The notes beneath the pieces are model-generated. The model did not search any database, was not told the origin of the DNA, and saw only the letters and a program-made list of their open reading frames with translations. From positions 3,596,001-3,660,000 of the forward strand of contig NZ_JABUQZ010000001.1 in NCBI RefSeq assembly GCF_013342145.1: a stretch of 64,000 nucleotides of DNA, given 5' to 3'. The DNA is from Haloterrigena gelatinilytica (lineage in GTDB: Archaea > Halobacteriota > Halobacteria > Halobacteriales > Natrialbaceae). The translations under genes were made by a program, and so were the position numbers. Position 1 is the stretch's first letter, and each line of letters begins with the position of its first letter. This document shows positions 18,416 through 26,892 of this stretch, in pieces.

Positions 18416-18436
18416 TGCTACTGAACTGTATGGCGC

Positions 18437-19639
18437 ATGATCATCTCGAGGCGCCGATACCTGGCGATGACGGGGAGCACGGCAGCGCTGAGCGCCGCCG
18501 GCTGTACGAGTCTGCTGGACGGCGAGACCGACGACAGCGGTGACCAGAACGCGGATCCCGATACCGACGAGGACGACGAAACCGATGCCGACAGCGACGC
18601 GTCGAGTACGGGCCTCGCGGCCGACGACTGGCCGTCGTTCCAGCGGACGCCGGGCAACGACGGCTACACCCCGTCGTCGGCGCCGACGGACGACCCCGCT
18701 GAGCGCTGGTCGACCACGCTCTCGGGCGCGCTCGAGGAGCAGGTCGCGGTCGTCGACGGTACCGTCTACGCGGTCACCGACGACGGGACCGTTCACGCCC
18801 TCGAGGCGGCGTCGGGCGACGAAATCTGGACCGAGTCGCTCGAGGGCGGCCGCGCGCAGTGTCCGTGCATCGTCGACGGACTGGTCGTCGTCAGCACCGA
18901 GACGGGCGAACTCGTCGCCTTGGACGCGGCCGACGGCGAGCGGGAGTGGACAGCTGACCTGGCAGGCCCAGTTGCAGGGCCGACCGCGGATGCCGGAACC
19001 GTCTACGTCGGCACGAGCGAGAACCCGGTCGCCTACGCCATCGATGCGGCCAGCGGCGTCGAACGGTGGTCGTTCCCGCTCGCCCTCGACGCCGTCGACT
19101 ACCCCGCCGTCTCCGGCGAGGGCGTCTACGTCGCCGCCCACTCGGCGTGGGACGGGCGCCTGTACGCGCTCGAGCCGACCGACGGGTCCGAACGGTGGGT
19201 TCACGAAGCCGATCGAATGCGGTCTCCGGCGGCGGTCGACGACGGCGTTCTGGCTCGCGGCTACGCGGTGACGATCCTGACGCCGGCGGGCGATCCGCGC
19301 CAACGGACCGGCTTCGGGACGTCGTACCCCGCGCCCCCGGCGACGACGTCGACGGCGCTGTTCGGCGGGGGGAGCGGCGGCGGCTTCACGGCACTCGATC
19401 GCGCCGAGGGCGTTCCGGACTGGCACGCGTCGTTCGTCGGTCCGATCTCCGCGACGGCGGTCACCGACGATCGCGCCTATCTGACCACTGGCCGACCGGA
19501 ACTGGTCGCGCTCGACCTCGCGACGGGCGACCGGCGGTGGTCCCGTTCGCTCGAGGGCGGGATCGCGACCGGACCGACGGTCGCCGACGGCGCGGTCTTC
19601 GTCGGGACGAACGACGGCAATCTCACGGCGTTCGAGTGA
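18437..19639 (+). CDS. PQQ-like beta-propeller repeat lipoprotein
   Basis: A 400-residue exported protein. The N-terminus has a Tat signal (SRRRYLAMTGS) and a lipobox ending at the Cys of LSAAGC (residue 22), so it should be anchored outside the membrane. An acidic linker (residues 30-60) precedes seven or so repeats of the PQQ/BamB type, such as VAVVDGTVYAVTDDGTVHAL and VVVSTETGELVALDAADGER. The repeats form a beta-propeller. Such haloarchaeal proteins are usually non-enzymatic scaffolds or binding proteins. It ends 3 bp from the convergent metal exporter gene. Confidence 0.9.
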   Translation: MIISRRRYLAMTGSTAALSAAGCTSLLDGETDDSGDQNADPDTDEDDETDADSDASSTGLAADDWPSFQRTPGNDGYTPSSAPTDDPAERWSTTLSGALEEQVAVVDGTVYAVTDDGTVHALEAASGDEIWTESLEGGRAQCPCIVDGLVVVSTETGELVALDAADGEREWTADLAGPVAGPTADAGTVYVGTSENPVAYAIDAASGVERWSFPLALDAVDYPAVSGEGVYVAAHSAWDGRLYALEPTDGSERWVHEADRMRSPAAVDDGVLARGYAVTILTPAGDPRQRTGFGTSYPAPPATTSTALFGGGSGGGFTALDRAEGVPDWHASFVGPISATAVTDDRAYLTTGRPELVALDLATGDRRWSRSLEGGIATGPTVADGAVFVGTNDGNLTAFE

Positions 19640-19642
19640 CGA

Positions 19643-20866
19643 TCAGAGCACGCCGAACCCGAACTCCGCCATTCCGAAGACGGGCGCCCACAGCAGGTGC
19701 AGCGCGACGCCGACGACGACGGCGGGCAGGAAGTTGTAGATCGTGGCGACGATCGCCGCTTTGGCGTCGACGGCCAGCAGCGGGAACAGCGCGTCGCCGT
19801 CCTGGGCGATCGCGTTGGCGGTCAGCGCCGAAAACGGCAGGCCGCCCTCGGCGTAGACGCTGGCCAGCAGGATCTGCGGGCCGCAACCGGGGATCAGTCC
19901 GACGACCGCGCCGCCGATCGGGGCGAGCACCCCGGCCGCCGCGGCGACGGTCGTGACGTCGATCCCCGTGAGGAGGACGGCGTACTCGTAGACGAGGAAG
20001 GCCACGAGCACCCAGACGGTGACGAAACTCGTCTCCATCGCCGCGTGGGTGAGCGTGTCGTACACCGAGCCGAAGGAGTCCCGCGCTCGAGCGATCTCCC
20101 CCTCGCCGACGTAGTGGCGGCCGACCGCGTAGAGGTACAGCGACAGCGCCGCGCCGACGATGCCGACGACGGTGAAGAGGCCGTCGAAGCCGAGGCCGGC
20201 CGCGAGCGCGACCTCGGGGCCGCCGCGGAGCAGGTAGAGGCTCCCGAGGACGAGCCCCGCGACGGCCGCGACCCACCACAGGACGTGCGCGAAATGGGAG
20301 AGCGGAGTGAGCACTCGAGAGCGTCGATCCGGACCCGCGTCGTGAGCGCACGCCGGCGACGGTCCGCCGTAGTCGTGGGCGGGGTTCGGTCCGACGCCGC
20401 CGTTGACGACGGTGCCGCCGTCGGCCATCGCCGGCGAGAGTTGCGCGACGGCGTCGTCGACTCGAGTGACGCCCAGCCCGACGGTGTCGACGAGGTAGCC
20501 GGTCGCGACCGACGCCGCGAAGGCGATGGCGTAGGCGTACAGCGCGGCCTCGGGAGCGAGCGCGAGGATAACGAACGCCGAGTCGCCCGCGGTCGCGCCT
20601 AACGTCGCGACGACGGTCCCGAAGCTGACCGTACCGCGGACGTACAGCGGCATGACGACGATCGCGCCGCCGCAGCCGGGGGTCAGCCCGAGGATGCCGC
20701 CGAACAGGACCTGGAGCCGTTCGTTGTCTTCGATCGCCGCGAGCGCGGCGCCGTCGGTTCGGTACTGGATCAGTCCGAACGCCAGCACCGTCACCGCGAC
20801 GAACGCGCTCACTTGCACGTAGCCGTCCCGCAGCGACTCGAGCAGGACGATCAGCAGTTCGTTCAC
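19643..20866 (-). CDS. Putative manganese/heavy-metal exporter (10-TM family)
   Basis: A 407-residue membrane protein with about ten helices and two internally similar halves. Each half carries the family's Pro-Gly-Cys-Gly signature: LGLTPGCGGAIVVMPLYVRG and VGLIPGCGPQILLASVYAEG. This is the family annotated as putative manganese transporter or 10-TM heavy-metal exporter. The central loop (about residues 160-200) is hydrophilic with His, Cys and Asp, possibly metal-binding. The operator-like repeats at 20906-20931 support metal-dependent control. The exported ion is inferred, not shown. Confidence 0.8.
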   Translation of the reverse strand: MNELLIVLLESLRDGYVQVSAFVAVTVLAFGLIQYRTDGAALAAIEDNERLQVLFGGILGLTPGCGGAIVVMPLYVRGTVSFGTVVATLGATAGDSAFVILALAPEAALYAYAIAFAASVATGYLVDTVGLGVTRVDDAVAQLSPAMADGGTVVNGGVGPNPAHDYGGPSPACAHDAGPDRRSRVLTPLSHFAHVLWWVAAVAGLVLGSLYLLRGGPEVALAAGLGFDGLFTVVGIVGAALSLYLYAVGRHYVGEGEIARARDSFGSVYDTLTHAAMETSFVTVWVLVAFLVYEYAVLLTGIDVTTVAAAAGVLAPIGGAVVGLIPGCGPQILLASVYAEGGLPFSALTANAIAQDGDALFPLLAVDAKAAIVATIYNFLPAVVVGVALHLLWAPVFGMAEFGFGVL

Positions 20867-20905
20867 GTCTCCTCACCCGCCGTCTGTGAGGGGACCGACA
20901 CAAGA

Positions 20906-20931
20906 TTAGACATCTCTAAACATAGGTTTAG
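20906..20931 (-). promoter_or_regulatory. Overlapping inverted repeats, candidate metalloregulator operator
   Basis: Two overlapping palindromes: TTAGA-CATC-TCTAA (20906-20919) and CTAAAC-ATAG-GTTTAG (20916-20931), both with 4-nt centres. On the minus strand a TATA-like AAGTATATAT lies at 20941-20950. A start about 25 nt downstream falls inside these repeats. DtxR/MntR-type regulators use related TTAG/CTAA half-sites; assignment to that family is inference. Confidence 0.6.
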
Positions 20932-21139
20932 TAGCATGCGATATATACTTGCTGGTGGCCCGTGCCGGTCGGCGTGACCACGGTCGAGCGATCACTGCTA
21001 CGGAGAGCGTGGCTACGCTGCGTTCGCCGCCGCAGTCGTCAGCGATCGTCAGCGAACAGTCAGCGATCGGCGCAGCGTCTCGAGAACGATCGCTCGAGTG
21101 CGACTCGGTCGGTCGATTCGAGCGGCGGGAGCCCGACGG

Positions 21140-21622
21140 TCAGAGATCGAGCGTGTAGACGACTTCCCGGCGCTCCTCGCCGCCGATCTCGACCGTGTCC
21201 TCGCCGGTCCGCTCGAATCCCTGTTCCTCGTAGAACCGCCGGCCGCCCTCGTTGGAAGCGAGGTCCATCGCCCGCATTCGCTCCATGTTGAAGTCCTGCA
21301 AGTCCTCGCAGAGCCGCTCGTGTAGCGCCGTCCCGATCCCCTGCCCCTGATGGTCCGGGTGGACCGCCATCCGGAGGACGTCGCCTTCCGCCTCGCTGAC
21401 GACGCCGTGGGTGAAGCCGACCACCTCGCCGTCGGCTTCGGCGACGAGAAACGCCGTCCCCGGTTTCGACAGCGCCTGCTCGAGTCGCTCGTCGCCGTAC
21501 CAGTCGTCGATCGTCTCGTCGATCGCGTCGGCCTCGAGTTCGTCGTACGTTTCGTGCCAGGTGTCGCGAGCGACGTTCCTGATCGCCGCACGATCCTCGA
21601 GGGTGGCCGGTCGAAGTTCCAT
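21140..21622 (-). CDS. GNAT family N-acetyltransferase
   Basis: A 160-residue acetyltransferase. MELRPATLEDRAAIRNVARD is the typical first strand and helix; LRMAVHPDHQGQGIGTALHE is motif A with the acetyl-CoA pyrophosphate-binding Q-G-x-G segment; NEGGRRFYEEQGFERTGED is motif B. The acceptor substrate is unknown. ATG 21622 begins the conserved strand; the 14 upstream codons are not supported. Confidence 0.9.
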   Translation of the reverse strand: MELRPATLEDRAAIRNVARDTWHETYDELEADAIDETIDDWYGDERLEQALSKPGTAFLVAEADGEVVGFTHGVVSEAEGDVLRMAVHPDHQGQGIGTALHERLCEDLQDFNMERMRAMDLASNEGGRRFYEEQGFERTGEDTVEIGGEERREVVYTLDL

Positions 21623-21883
21623 ACCGCCCGCTACACCGTCGGCTGTCAAAGTGGTTTCACCCACTCTGTGGGGTGGTAACAGGTTTCTAGAACGGTCGCT
21701 TCGAGTGGAACCGAAACGGGAGTCGAACGACGGTTGCGGGAGGCGGTCGAACGGTAGAACTCCCTGCGAACGACTGTCGTGCCAGCGGAGGTCGGCGACT
21801 GCACTCGACGCGGTCGCTACGAAGTTAGTCTCGAGTGGAAGGAGAGGGGTCGCGATCGCGGGCGGCGGGCATCGCGATCGTCC

Positions 21884-22042
21884 TCACCCGGTGAGGATTC
21901 CGCCGGTCGGGATACGCGTCGCGGGCGTGCCGTCCTCGTTCGTCGACGCGTCGTCGCCGAAGTCGGGGGAGTGGCGGATCGTTCGTCGGGCCTTTGCCAG
22001 TCGCTGCGTGCTTGCCGTGACGGTGGCGAGGATCTTACTCAT
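21884..22042 (-). CDS. Possible small leaderless protein, 52 residues
   Basis: A 52-residue ORF starting MSKILATVTASTQRLAKARR, with a basic helical N-terminal half and an acidic, Pro/Gly-containing tail. I do not recognise it. The support is the promoter: the minus strand has ACTTATAT centred 28 nt upstream of the ATG, the spacing of a leaderless haloarchaeal gene, inside an AT-rich patch. Codon bias in so short an ORF is weak evidence. It could instead be the start of a non-coding transcript. Confidence 0.45.
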   Translation of the reverse strand: MSKILATVTASTQRLAKARRTIRHSPDFGDDASTNEDGTPATRIPTGGILTG

Positions 22043-22065
22043 ACACGAGTAAAGAAGCACGGGAC

Positions 22066-22077
22066 GCATATAAGTAT
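22066..22077 (-). promoter_or_regulatory. TATA box upstream of small ORF 22042-21884
   Basis: ATACTTATATGC on the minus strand, centred 28 nt before the ATG at 22042. Confidence 0.5.
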
Positions 22078-22124
22078 TTTCGAGATGAAAGATCGTGTGG
22101 GTACGCCGGTAACGAGCGCAGATC

Positions 22125-22191
22125 TTCCTATCGGTCGAACGAGCGATTTAGAAGCTCTAGATCGAGAATGTGGGAGATTTACCGATAGGAA
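22125..22191. other. Nested stem-loop in AT-rich intergenic DNA
   Basis: Outer arms TTCCTATCGGT (22125-22135) and ACCGATAGGAA (22181-22191) pair over 11 bp. Inside, CGATTTAGA (22144-22152) and TCTAGATCG (22156-22164) pair with one G-U and a 3-nt AGC loop. It lies between the end of the ABC operon and the small ORF. It may be a structured RNA, an operon terminator, or a remnant of a small mobile element. Confidence 0.55.
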
Positions 22192-22260
22192 TGACCAAAT
22201 CTAGAGGACGATTCACAAGGGTATAAAATCAGATAGGTCAGCGGAATCGACGGCAGACGG

Positions 22261-23586
22261 TCAGCGGTGGAGGTGACACGCGGCGAAGTGTTCGCCCGAG
22301 CCGACGGTCGACTCGAGTCGGTACGCGGGCCGTTCCCGAGCGCAGATACTCCGCTCGGCGAACGACTCGAGCAGGAGGGAACTCGCTTCGTCCCAGTCGT
22401 CCTCGTCGACGGCCGCGTCGCCGCGGTCGGTCGCGATCCGGTCGATCGCCTCGGTGACGATCTCGCCGGCCTCGCCGCCGGGCGGTTGGCCGCCGAAGAA
22501 CTCCCGGCGCATCTCGTCGGCCGACATCGCCTCGAAGGTCCGGCGTTTGACCGCCCGCATGAACGCGCGGGTGTGGGCCCACTCCTCGTCGGTCAGGTCG
22601 TACGCCGCCGGCGCGATCAGCCGCGGACACCGCGTCCGGAACCGGCAGCCGGAGGGCGGATCCTGCGGGCTCGGCACCTCCCCCTCGAGGACGCCGCGGG
22701 CGCCCGACTCCCGCGGATCCGGGACGGGGATGGACTCGAGCAACGCCTTCGTGTACGGGTGCTGGGGGTTCTCGAACAGCTCCTCCTTCTCGGCGACCTC
22801 GACCATGTGGCCCAGGTACATCACCGCCACGCGGTCGGAGACGTAGCGGATGACCGAGAGGTCGTGGGCGATGAAGAGGTAGGTCAGGCCGAACTCCGCC
22901 TGGAGTTCGTCCATCGTGTTCATCACCTGGGCCTGAATGGAGACGTCGAGCGCGGAGACGGGTTCGTCACAGACCACGAAGTCGGGGTCGACCGACAGCG
23001 CCCGCGCGAGGTTGATCCGCTGGCGCTGGCCCCCCGAGAACGCGTGGGGATGGCGGTTGTAGTGGCGCGGGTCGAGCCCGACCTTCTCGAGCAGTTCCTT
23101 CGCCCGCGCCTCCCGGCCCTCGTCGTCTAACATGTCGTGGGCCCGCATCGGCTCCTCGATGATCTGGCCCACCTTCATGCGGGGGTCGAGCGACGACTGA
23201 GGATCCTGGAAGATCATCTGCATGTCCGAGCGCATGCGCCGCAGCTCCTCGCCGCCGAGGTCGGCCAGGTTCCGGCCCTTGAAGTAGATGTCCCCCTCGG
23301 TCGGCTCGAGCAGGCGCAGGATCGTCCGCCCGAGCGTGCTCTTCCCGCAGCCGGACTCGCCGACGAGCCCGAGGGTCTCGCCGGGTTGGATCTCGAGCGA
23401 GACGTCGTCGACCGCTTGCACCGTCCCGGGATCCATGCTGATCGGCGGAAACCGATCGGGTTCGAACTGCAGCCCCGCGAACAGCCCCGACTCCTGGGCG
23501 AAGTGCTTCGAGACGGCGTCGAGTTCGAGCAGCGGGCCGTCGCCCTCGTAACCGCTGTCGTCGCCCAACCGGAGGTCGCTACTCAC
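22261..23586 (-). CDS. Dipeptide/oligopeptide ABC transporter ATPase (DppF/OppF type)
   Basis: One of the two ATPases that power uptake. It has 441 residues, with Walker [10 protein letters not shown], the signature [15 protein letters not shown], Walker [14 protein letters not shown] and the oligopeptide-transporter C-terminal extension with Cys-rich [13 protein letters not shown]. The latter is linked to an Fe-S site in some homologues. The GTG at 23586 follows a GGAGG Shine-Dalgarno-like sequence by 8 nt and overlaps the upstream stop codon (GTGAGTAG), indicating coupling. Residues 45-75 contain an insertion ([20 protein letters not shown]) before Walker A, common in haloarchaeal members. 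Confidence 0.93.
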   Translation of the reverse strand: MSSDLRLGDDSGYEGDGPLLELDAVSKHFAQESGLFAGLQFEPDRFPPISMDPGTVQAVDDVSLEIQPGETLGLVGESGCGKSTLGRTILRLLEPTEGDIYFKGRNLADLGGEELRRMRSDMQMIFQDPQSSLDPRMKVGQIIEEPMRAHDMLDDEGREARAKELLEKVGLDPRHYNRHPHAFSGGQRQRINLARALSVDPDFVVCDEPVSALDVSIQAQVMNTMDELQAEFGLTYLFIAHDLSVIRYVSDRVAVMYLGHMVEVAEKEELFENPQHPYTKALLESIPVPDPRESGARGVLEGEVPSPQDPPSGCRFRTRCPRLIAPAAYDLTDEEWAHTRAFMRAVKRRTFEAMSADEMRREFFGGQPPGGEAGEIVTEAIDRIATDRGDAAVDEDDWDEASSLLLESFAERSICARERPAYRLESTVGSGEHFAACHLHR

Positions 23587-24745
23587 GGCGCTCACCTCCG
23601 TCGTCGGCCGTCGGGTTCGGGGCGAGGCCGGATTCGGAGTCGGTGTCGGCGGAGTCCTCCCCGCCTGGCGTCGGCTCGCGGTCCTCAAGCGGCGGACTCT
23701 CGTCGTAGCCCACGTCGAAGGCGTCGTGTTTCACGCAGGCCGCCCGGTGGGGCTCGCCGCCGCCCGCGACGATCTTCGGCTCGGGGTGGACCCGCTTGCA
23801 CACCTCCCGCGCGTGGGGACAGCGCGGGTGGAACCGACAGCCGGGGGGCGGATCGATCGCTTCGGGCATCACGCCCTCGATGGGCTGGAGGTCGTCGACG
23901 GTTCGGTCGGGGCGGGGCATCGAGTCGAGCAGGGCGTCCGTGTAGGGGTGTTTGGTATCGTAGAAGAGGTCGTCCACGGCGGCCTGCTCGACGATCTCGC
24001 CGAGGTACATGACGTTCACGCGGTCGCAGATCTCCGCGACGACGCCGAGGTCGTGGGTGACCCAGATGAAACTCGTCCCGTACTTCGCCTGGAGTTCGTC
24101 GACCAGATCGAGGATCTGGCCCTCCACGGTGACGTCGAGCGCCGTCGTCGGCTCGTCGGCGATGATGAGGCTCGGCTCGCAGGCCAGGGCCATCGCGATG
24201 AGCACGCGCTGGCGCATCCCCCCGGAGAACTGGTGGGGGTACTCCTCGTAGCGCTGTTCGGGATCGGGGATGCCGACCTCCCGGAGCATGTCGATCGCCT
24301 CCGCTTTCGCCTCGTCCTCTCCGAGGCCGCGGTTGAGTTCGATGAACTCCCGGAGCTGGCCGCCCACCGTGAAGACGGGGTTGAGCGACTCCATCGGATC
24401 CTGGAAGATCACTGCGATCTCGTTGCCCCGGATCCGGGTCCGGATCTCCTCGTTCGAGAGCACGTCGTCGCGCTCCCGGAGTTCGCCGTTCGGCCCCTCC
24501 TCGAGGCCGAAGATCGTCTCGCCCTTGTAGGTGATCTCGCCGGCGACGATCTCGCCGGGATCCTCGACGAGCCGCAGCAGGCTCATCGAGGCGACCGACT
24601 TGCCGGCGCCGCTCTCGCCGACGAGGCCGACGATCTCGCCCTCGCGGACCTCGAAGGAGATCCCGTCGACTGCGCGCACTGTACCGGCTTCCGTGAAGAA
24701 CTGCGTCTTGAGATTCTCGACGCGAAGGAGTGGTTCGGAGCTCAT
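23579..24745 (-). CDS. Dipeptide/oligopeptide ABC transporter ATPase (DppD/OppD type)
   Basis: A 388-residue ATPase partner of the preceding entry. Walker A is [10 protein letters not shown], the signature [16 protein letters not shown], Walker [15 protein letters not shown], and the C-terminal oligopeptide domain has [20 protein letters not shown] haloarchaeal acidic tail (about residues 345-388) follows. Start ATG 24745 lies 1 bp after the stop of the permease gene. Confidence 0.94.
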   Translation of the reverse strand: MSSEPLLRVENLKTQFFTEAGTVRAVDGISFEVREGEIVGLVGESGAGKSVASMSLLRLVEDPGEIVAGEITYKGETIFGLEEGPNGELRERDDVLSNEEIRTRIRGNEIAVIFQDPMESLNPVFTVGGQLREFIELNRGLGEDEAKAEAIDMLREVGIPDPEQRYEEYPHQFSGGMRQRVLIAMALACEPSLIIADEPTTALDVTVEGQILDLVDELQAKYGTSFIWVTHDLGVVAEICDRVNVMYLGEIVEQAAVDDLFYDTKHPYTDALLDSMPRPDRTVDDLQPIEGVMPEAIDPPPGCRFHPRCPHAREVCKRVHPEPKIVAGGGEPHRAACVKHDAFDVGYDESPPLEDREPTPGGEDSADTDSESGLAPNPTADDGGERRE

Positions 24746-24746
24746 G

Positions 24747-25781
24747 TTAGTCGTTGATCCGCGGGTCGAGGGCGTCCTGTAAGCCGTCGCCGAACAGGTT
24801 GAAGCCCATGATGGTGATCATGATCGCGATTCCCGGCCAGATCGACAGCCAGACGTTCGAGTGCATGTAGCCGTGGGCGGTTCTGAGCATCGCGCCCCAG
24901 TCCGGCGTCGGCGGCTGGGCGCCGTAGCCGAGGAAGGAGAGTCCGGCGACGATGAGGATCGTCACGCCGATCTGCAGCGTCGCGTACACCAGCACCGGCG
25001 CGAAGCTGTTCGGAATGACGTGCCGGAGAATGATGTTGCGATCCTTGACCCCCGCCGCCCGCGCCGCCTCGATGTAGTCCATCTCGCGGATGCTCAGGAC
25101 CCGGCTCCGGATGATGCGGGCGAACACCGGCACGAACGTGATCCCGACGCCCAGCACCGCGTACCAGATGTTCGCCCCGCCGACGAAGACGGTGAAGACG
25201 ATGATGAGGATCAGCGGCGGGATCGAGTAGACCGTCTCGACGGCCCGCATCAGGACGTCGTCGATGCGGCCGCCGTAGTAGCCGGCGGTGGCGCCGATGA
25301 GCGTCCCGCCGAGCAGTCCGATAAAGGCCGAGATCAGCCCGACGAATACCGACACCTGGGTGCCGTAGACGATTCTCGTGAAGTAGTCCCGACCGGCACG
25401 GTCCGTTCCGAGCGGGTGCTCGAGGGTGCCGCCCGCCGGCAGCGGATTCCACGACTGCTCCGCGAGCGGGAAGTACGGCGGGACGTGCGCCTGGCCTTCG
25501 CCCGGCGGCGGGATGCGGGTCGGGTGGTCGAAGATCGGTAACAGCTGCGCGAACCGATAGTTCGACACGTGCCCGAACGTGAGTCGCGAGAGGTTGCTGT
25601 CGATCAGTGCGTACACCGCGACGAACAGCACGAAGGCGACGATGTACAGCCCCCAGCGGGCCGTCGTGTCCCGCTTGACCTGCGCGACGGTGTACCGCCA
25701 GCCGACGCGGGCCTCGACTTCCTCGTCGTCCTCCGGGACCGATTCCGAGCCGCTTTCGATCTGTGATTCGCCGACTGCCAT
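24747..25781 (-). CDS. Dipeptide/oligopeptide ABC transporter permease (DppC type)
   Basis: A 344-residue inner-membrane permease with an N-terminal extension and about six helices. The family's entry segment HPLGTDRAGRDYFTRIVYGT is present, and the EAA loop that docks the ATPase reads YIEAARAAGVKDRNIILRHV. It forms the channel with the DppB-type subunit encoded just upstream (2-bp gap). Confidence 0.94.
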   Translation of the reverse strand: MAVGESQIESGSESVPEDDEEVEARVGWRYTVAQVKRDTTARWGLYIVAFVLFVAVYALIDSNLSRLTFGHVSNYRFAQLLPIFDHPTRIPPPGEGQAHVPPYFPLAEQSWNPLPAGGTLEHPLGTDRAGRDYFTRIVYGTQVSVFVGLISAFIGLLGGTLIGATAGYYGGRIDDVLMRAVETVYSIPPLILIIVFTVFVGGANIWYAVLGVGITFVPVFARIIRSRVLSIREMDYIEAARAAGVKDRNIILRHVIPNSFAPVLVYATLQIGVTILIVAGLSFLGYGAQPPTPDWGAMLRTAHGYMHSNVWLSIWPGIAIMITIMGFNLFGDGLQDALDPRIND

Positions 25782-25783
25782 GT

Positions 25784-26785
25784 TTAGTCACTCTCTCCGT
25801 AGGTAACGCGCGGGTCGACGTACGCGTAGGAAATGTCGGTGATGATGACGCCCATCACGAACAGGAACCCGAGCATCATCGTGATCCCCATCACGAGCTG
25901 GTAGTCGTTCTGGGCGATCGCGTCGACGAACAGCCGACCCATGCCGTTGATGTTGAACACCGTTTCGACCAGCACCGCGCCGCCGATCGCCGTCGATAGG
26001 TTCAGCCCGACGATCGTGATGATCGGCAGTTGGGCGACGTTGAAGGCGTGCTTTCGCAGGATCGTCCGCTCGGGCACGCCGTAGGCGCGGGCCAGTTTGA
26101 CGTACTCGCCCTGCAGCGACTCGATCATCTGGGTGCGCTCGACGCGCATGATCGTCGCCATCTGGAGGGTTCCCAGCGCGATCATCGGCAACAGCAAGTG
26201 CCTGATCGTCTCGTAGTACAGTTCCGGGTAGCTGCTGATTCCCCGAACGGAATCTGGCGATCGCCAGGGGTAGACGAGCCCGCTCGAGGGGAACCAGCCG
26301 AGTTTGACCGCGAAGATCAGGATCAGGACGATCCCGATCCAGAACGACGGCGTGCTGACGCCGAAGAGGGCGACGATCCGCGAGACGTGATCGGTCGGTT
26401 CGTTGCGCTTGTTCGCGGCGATGATGCCGAGGGGGATCGCCGTCACGAGCGCGAACACGTACGCGGAGAGGACCAGCAGCAGGGTCGGCCCGATCCGCTC
26501 CAGCATCAGGTCCGCGACCGGCCGCCGGTAGTGGATGCTCCGGCCGAAGTCGCCCTGTAACAGCCCGGCCATGTACGTCACGTACCGCTCGTGTAACGGC
26601 TTGTCCAGTCCGTACCGCTGTTCGATCGCTCTGACCTGTGCTTCGGTGTGCTCCTGTCCCTGGAGCATGAGGCTGACGGGATCGCCCGGGCCCAGGTTCG
26701 CCAGCAGGAACGTGATGACGGAGATCCCGATCAGGACGGGGATCGCCTGTAGGAGCCTGTATATCGTGTATTTGAGTAGTTTCAT
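25784..26785 (-). CDS. Dipeptide/oligopeptide ABC transporter permease (DppB type)
   Basis: A 333-residue permease starting MKLLKYTIYRLLQAIPVLIG, the standard N-terminus of DppB. It has six helices and the conserved GDFGRSIHYRRPVADLM, with the EAA-type loop YVKLARAYGVPERTILRKHA. Paired with the DppC-type protein. A GC-rich hairpin sits in the 107-bp gap between this gene and the upstream substrate-binding protein gene. Confidence 0.94.
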   Translation of the reverse strand: MKLLKYTIYRLLQAIPVLIGISVITFLLANLGPGDPVSLMLQGQEHTEAQVRAIEQRYGLDKPLHERYVTYMAGLLQGDFGRSIHYRRPVADLMLERIGPTLLLVLSAYVFALVTAIPLGIIAANKRNEPTDHVSRIVALFGVSTPSFWIGIVLILIFAVKLGWFPSSGLVYPWRSPDSVRGISSYPELYYETIRHLLLPMIALGTLQMATIMRVERTQMIESLQGEYVKLARAYGVPERTILRKHAFNVAQLPIITIVGLNLSTAIGGAVLVETVFNINGMGRLFVDAIAQNDYQLVMGITMMLGFLFVMGVIITDISYAYVDPRVTYGESD

Positions 26786-26826
26786 TGGTCCGCGAGTCGG
26801 TCGATGTTCTCGTCGTTACACCGCTT

Positions 26827-26849
26827 CCGGCGGTCGCGCGGACCGCCGG
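26827..26849 (-). terminator. Intra-operon hairpin after the substrate-binding protein gene
   Basis: CCGGCGGTC-GCGCG-GACCGCCGG, a perfect 9-bp stem with a 5-nt loop. It may act as a partial terminator or 3'-end stabiliser, giving more binding protein than permease. Confidence 0.55.
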
Positions 26850-26892
26850 GGGTCGGTCGACGGCTCCGAACGCGGCGTTCGGGCCGGCGCGC

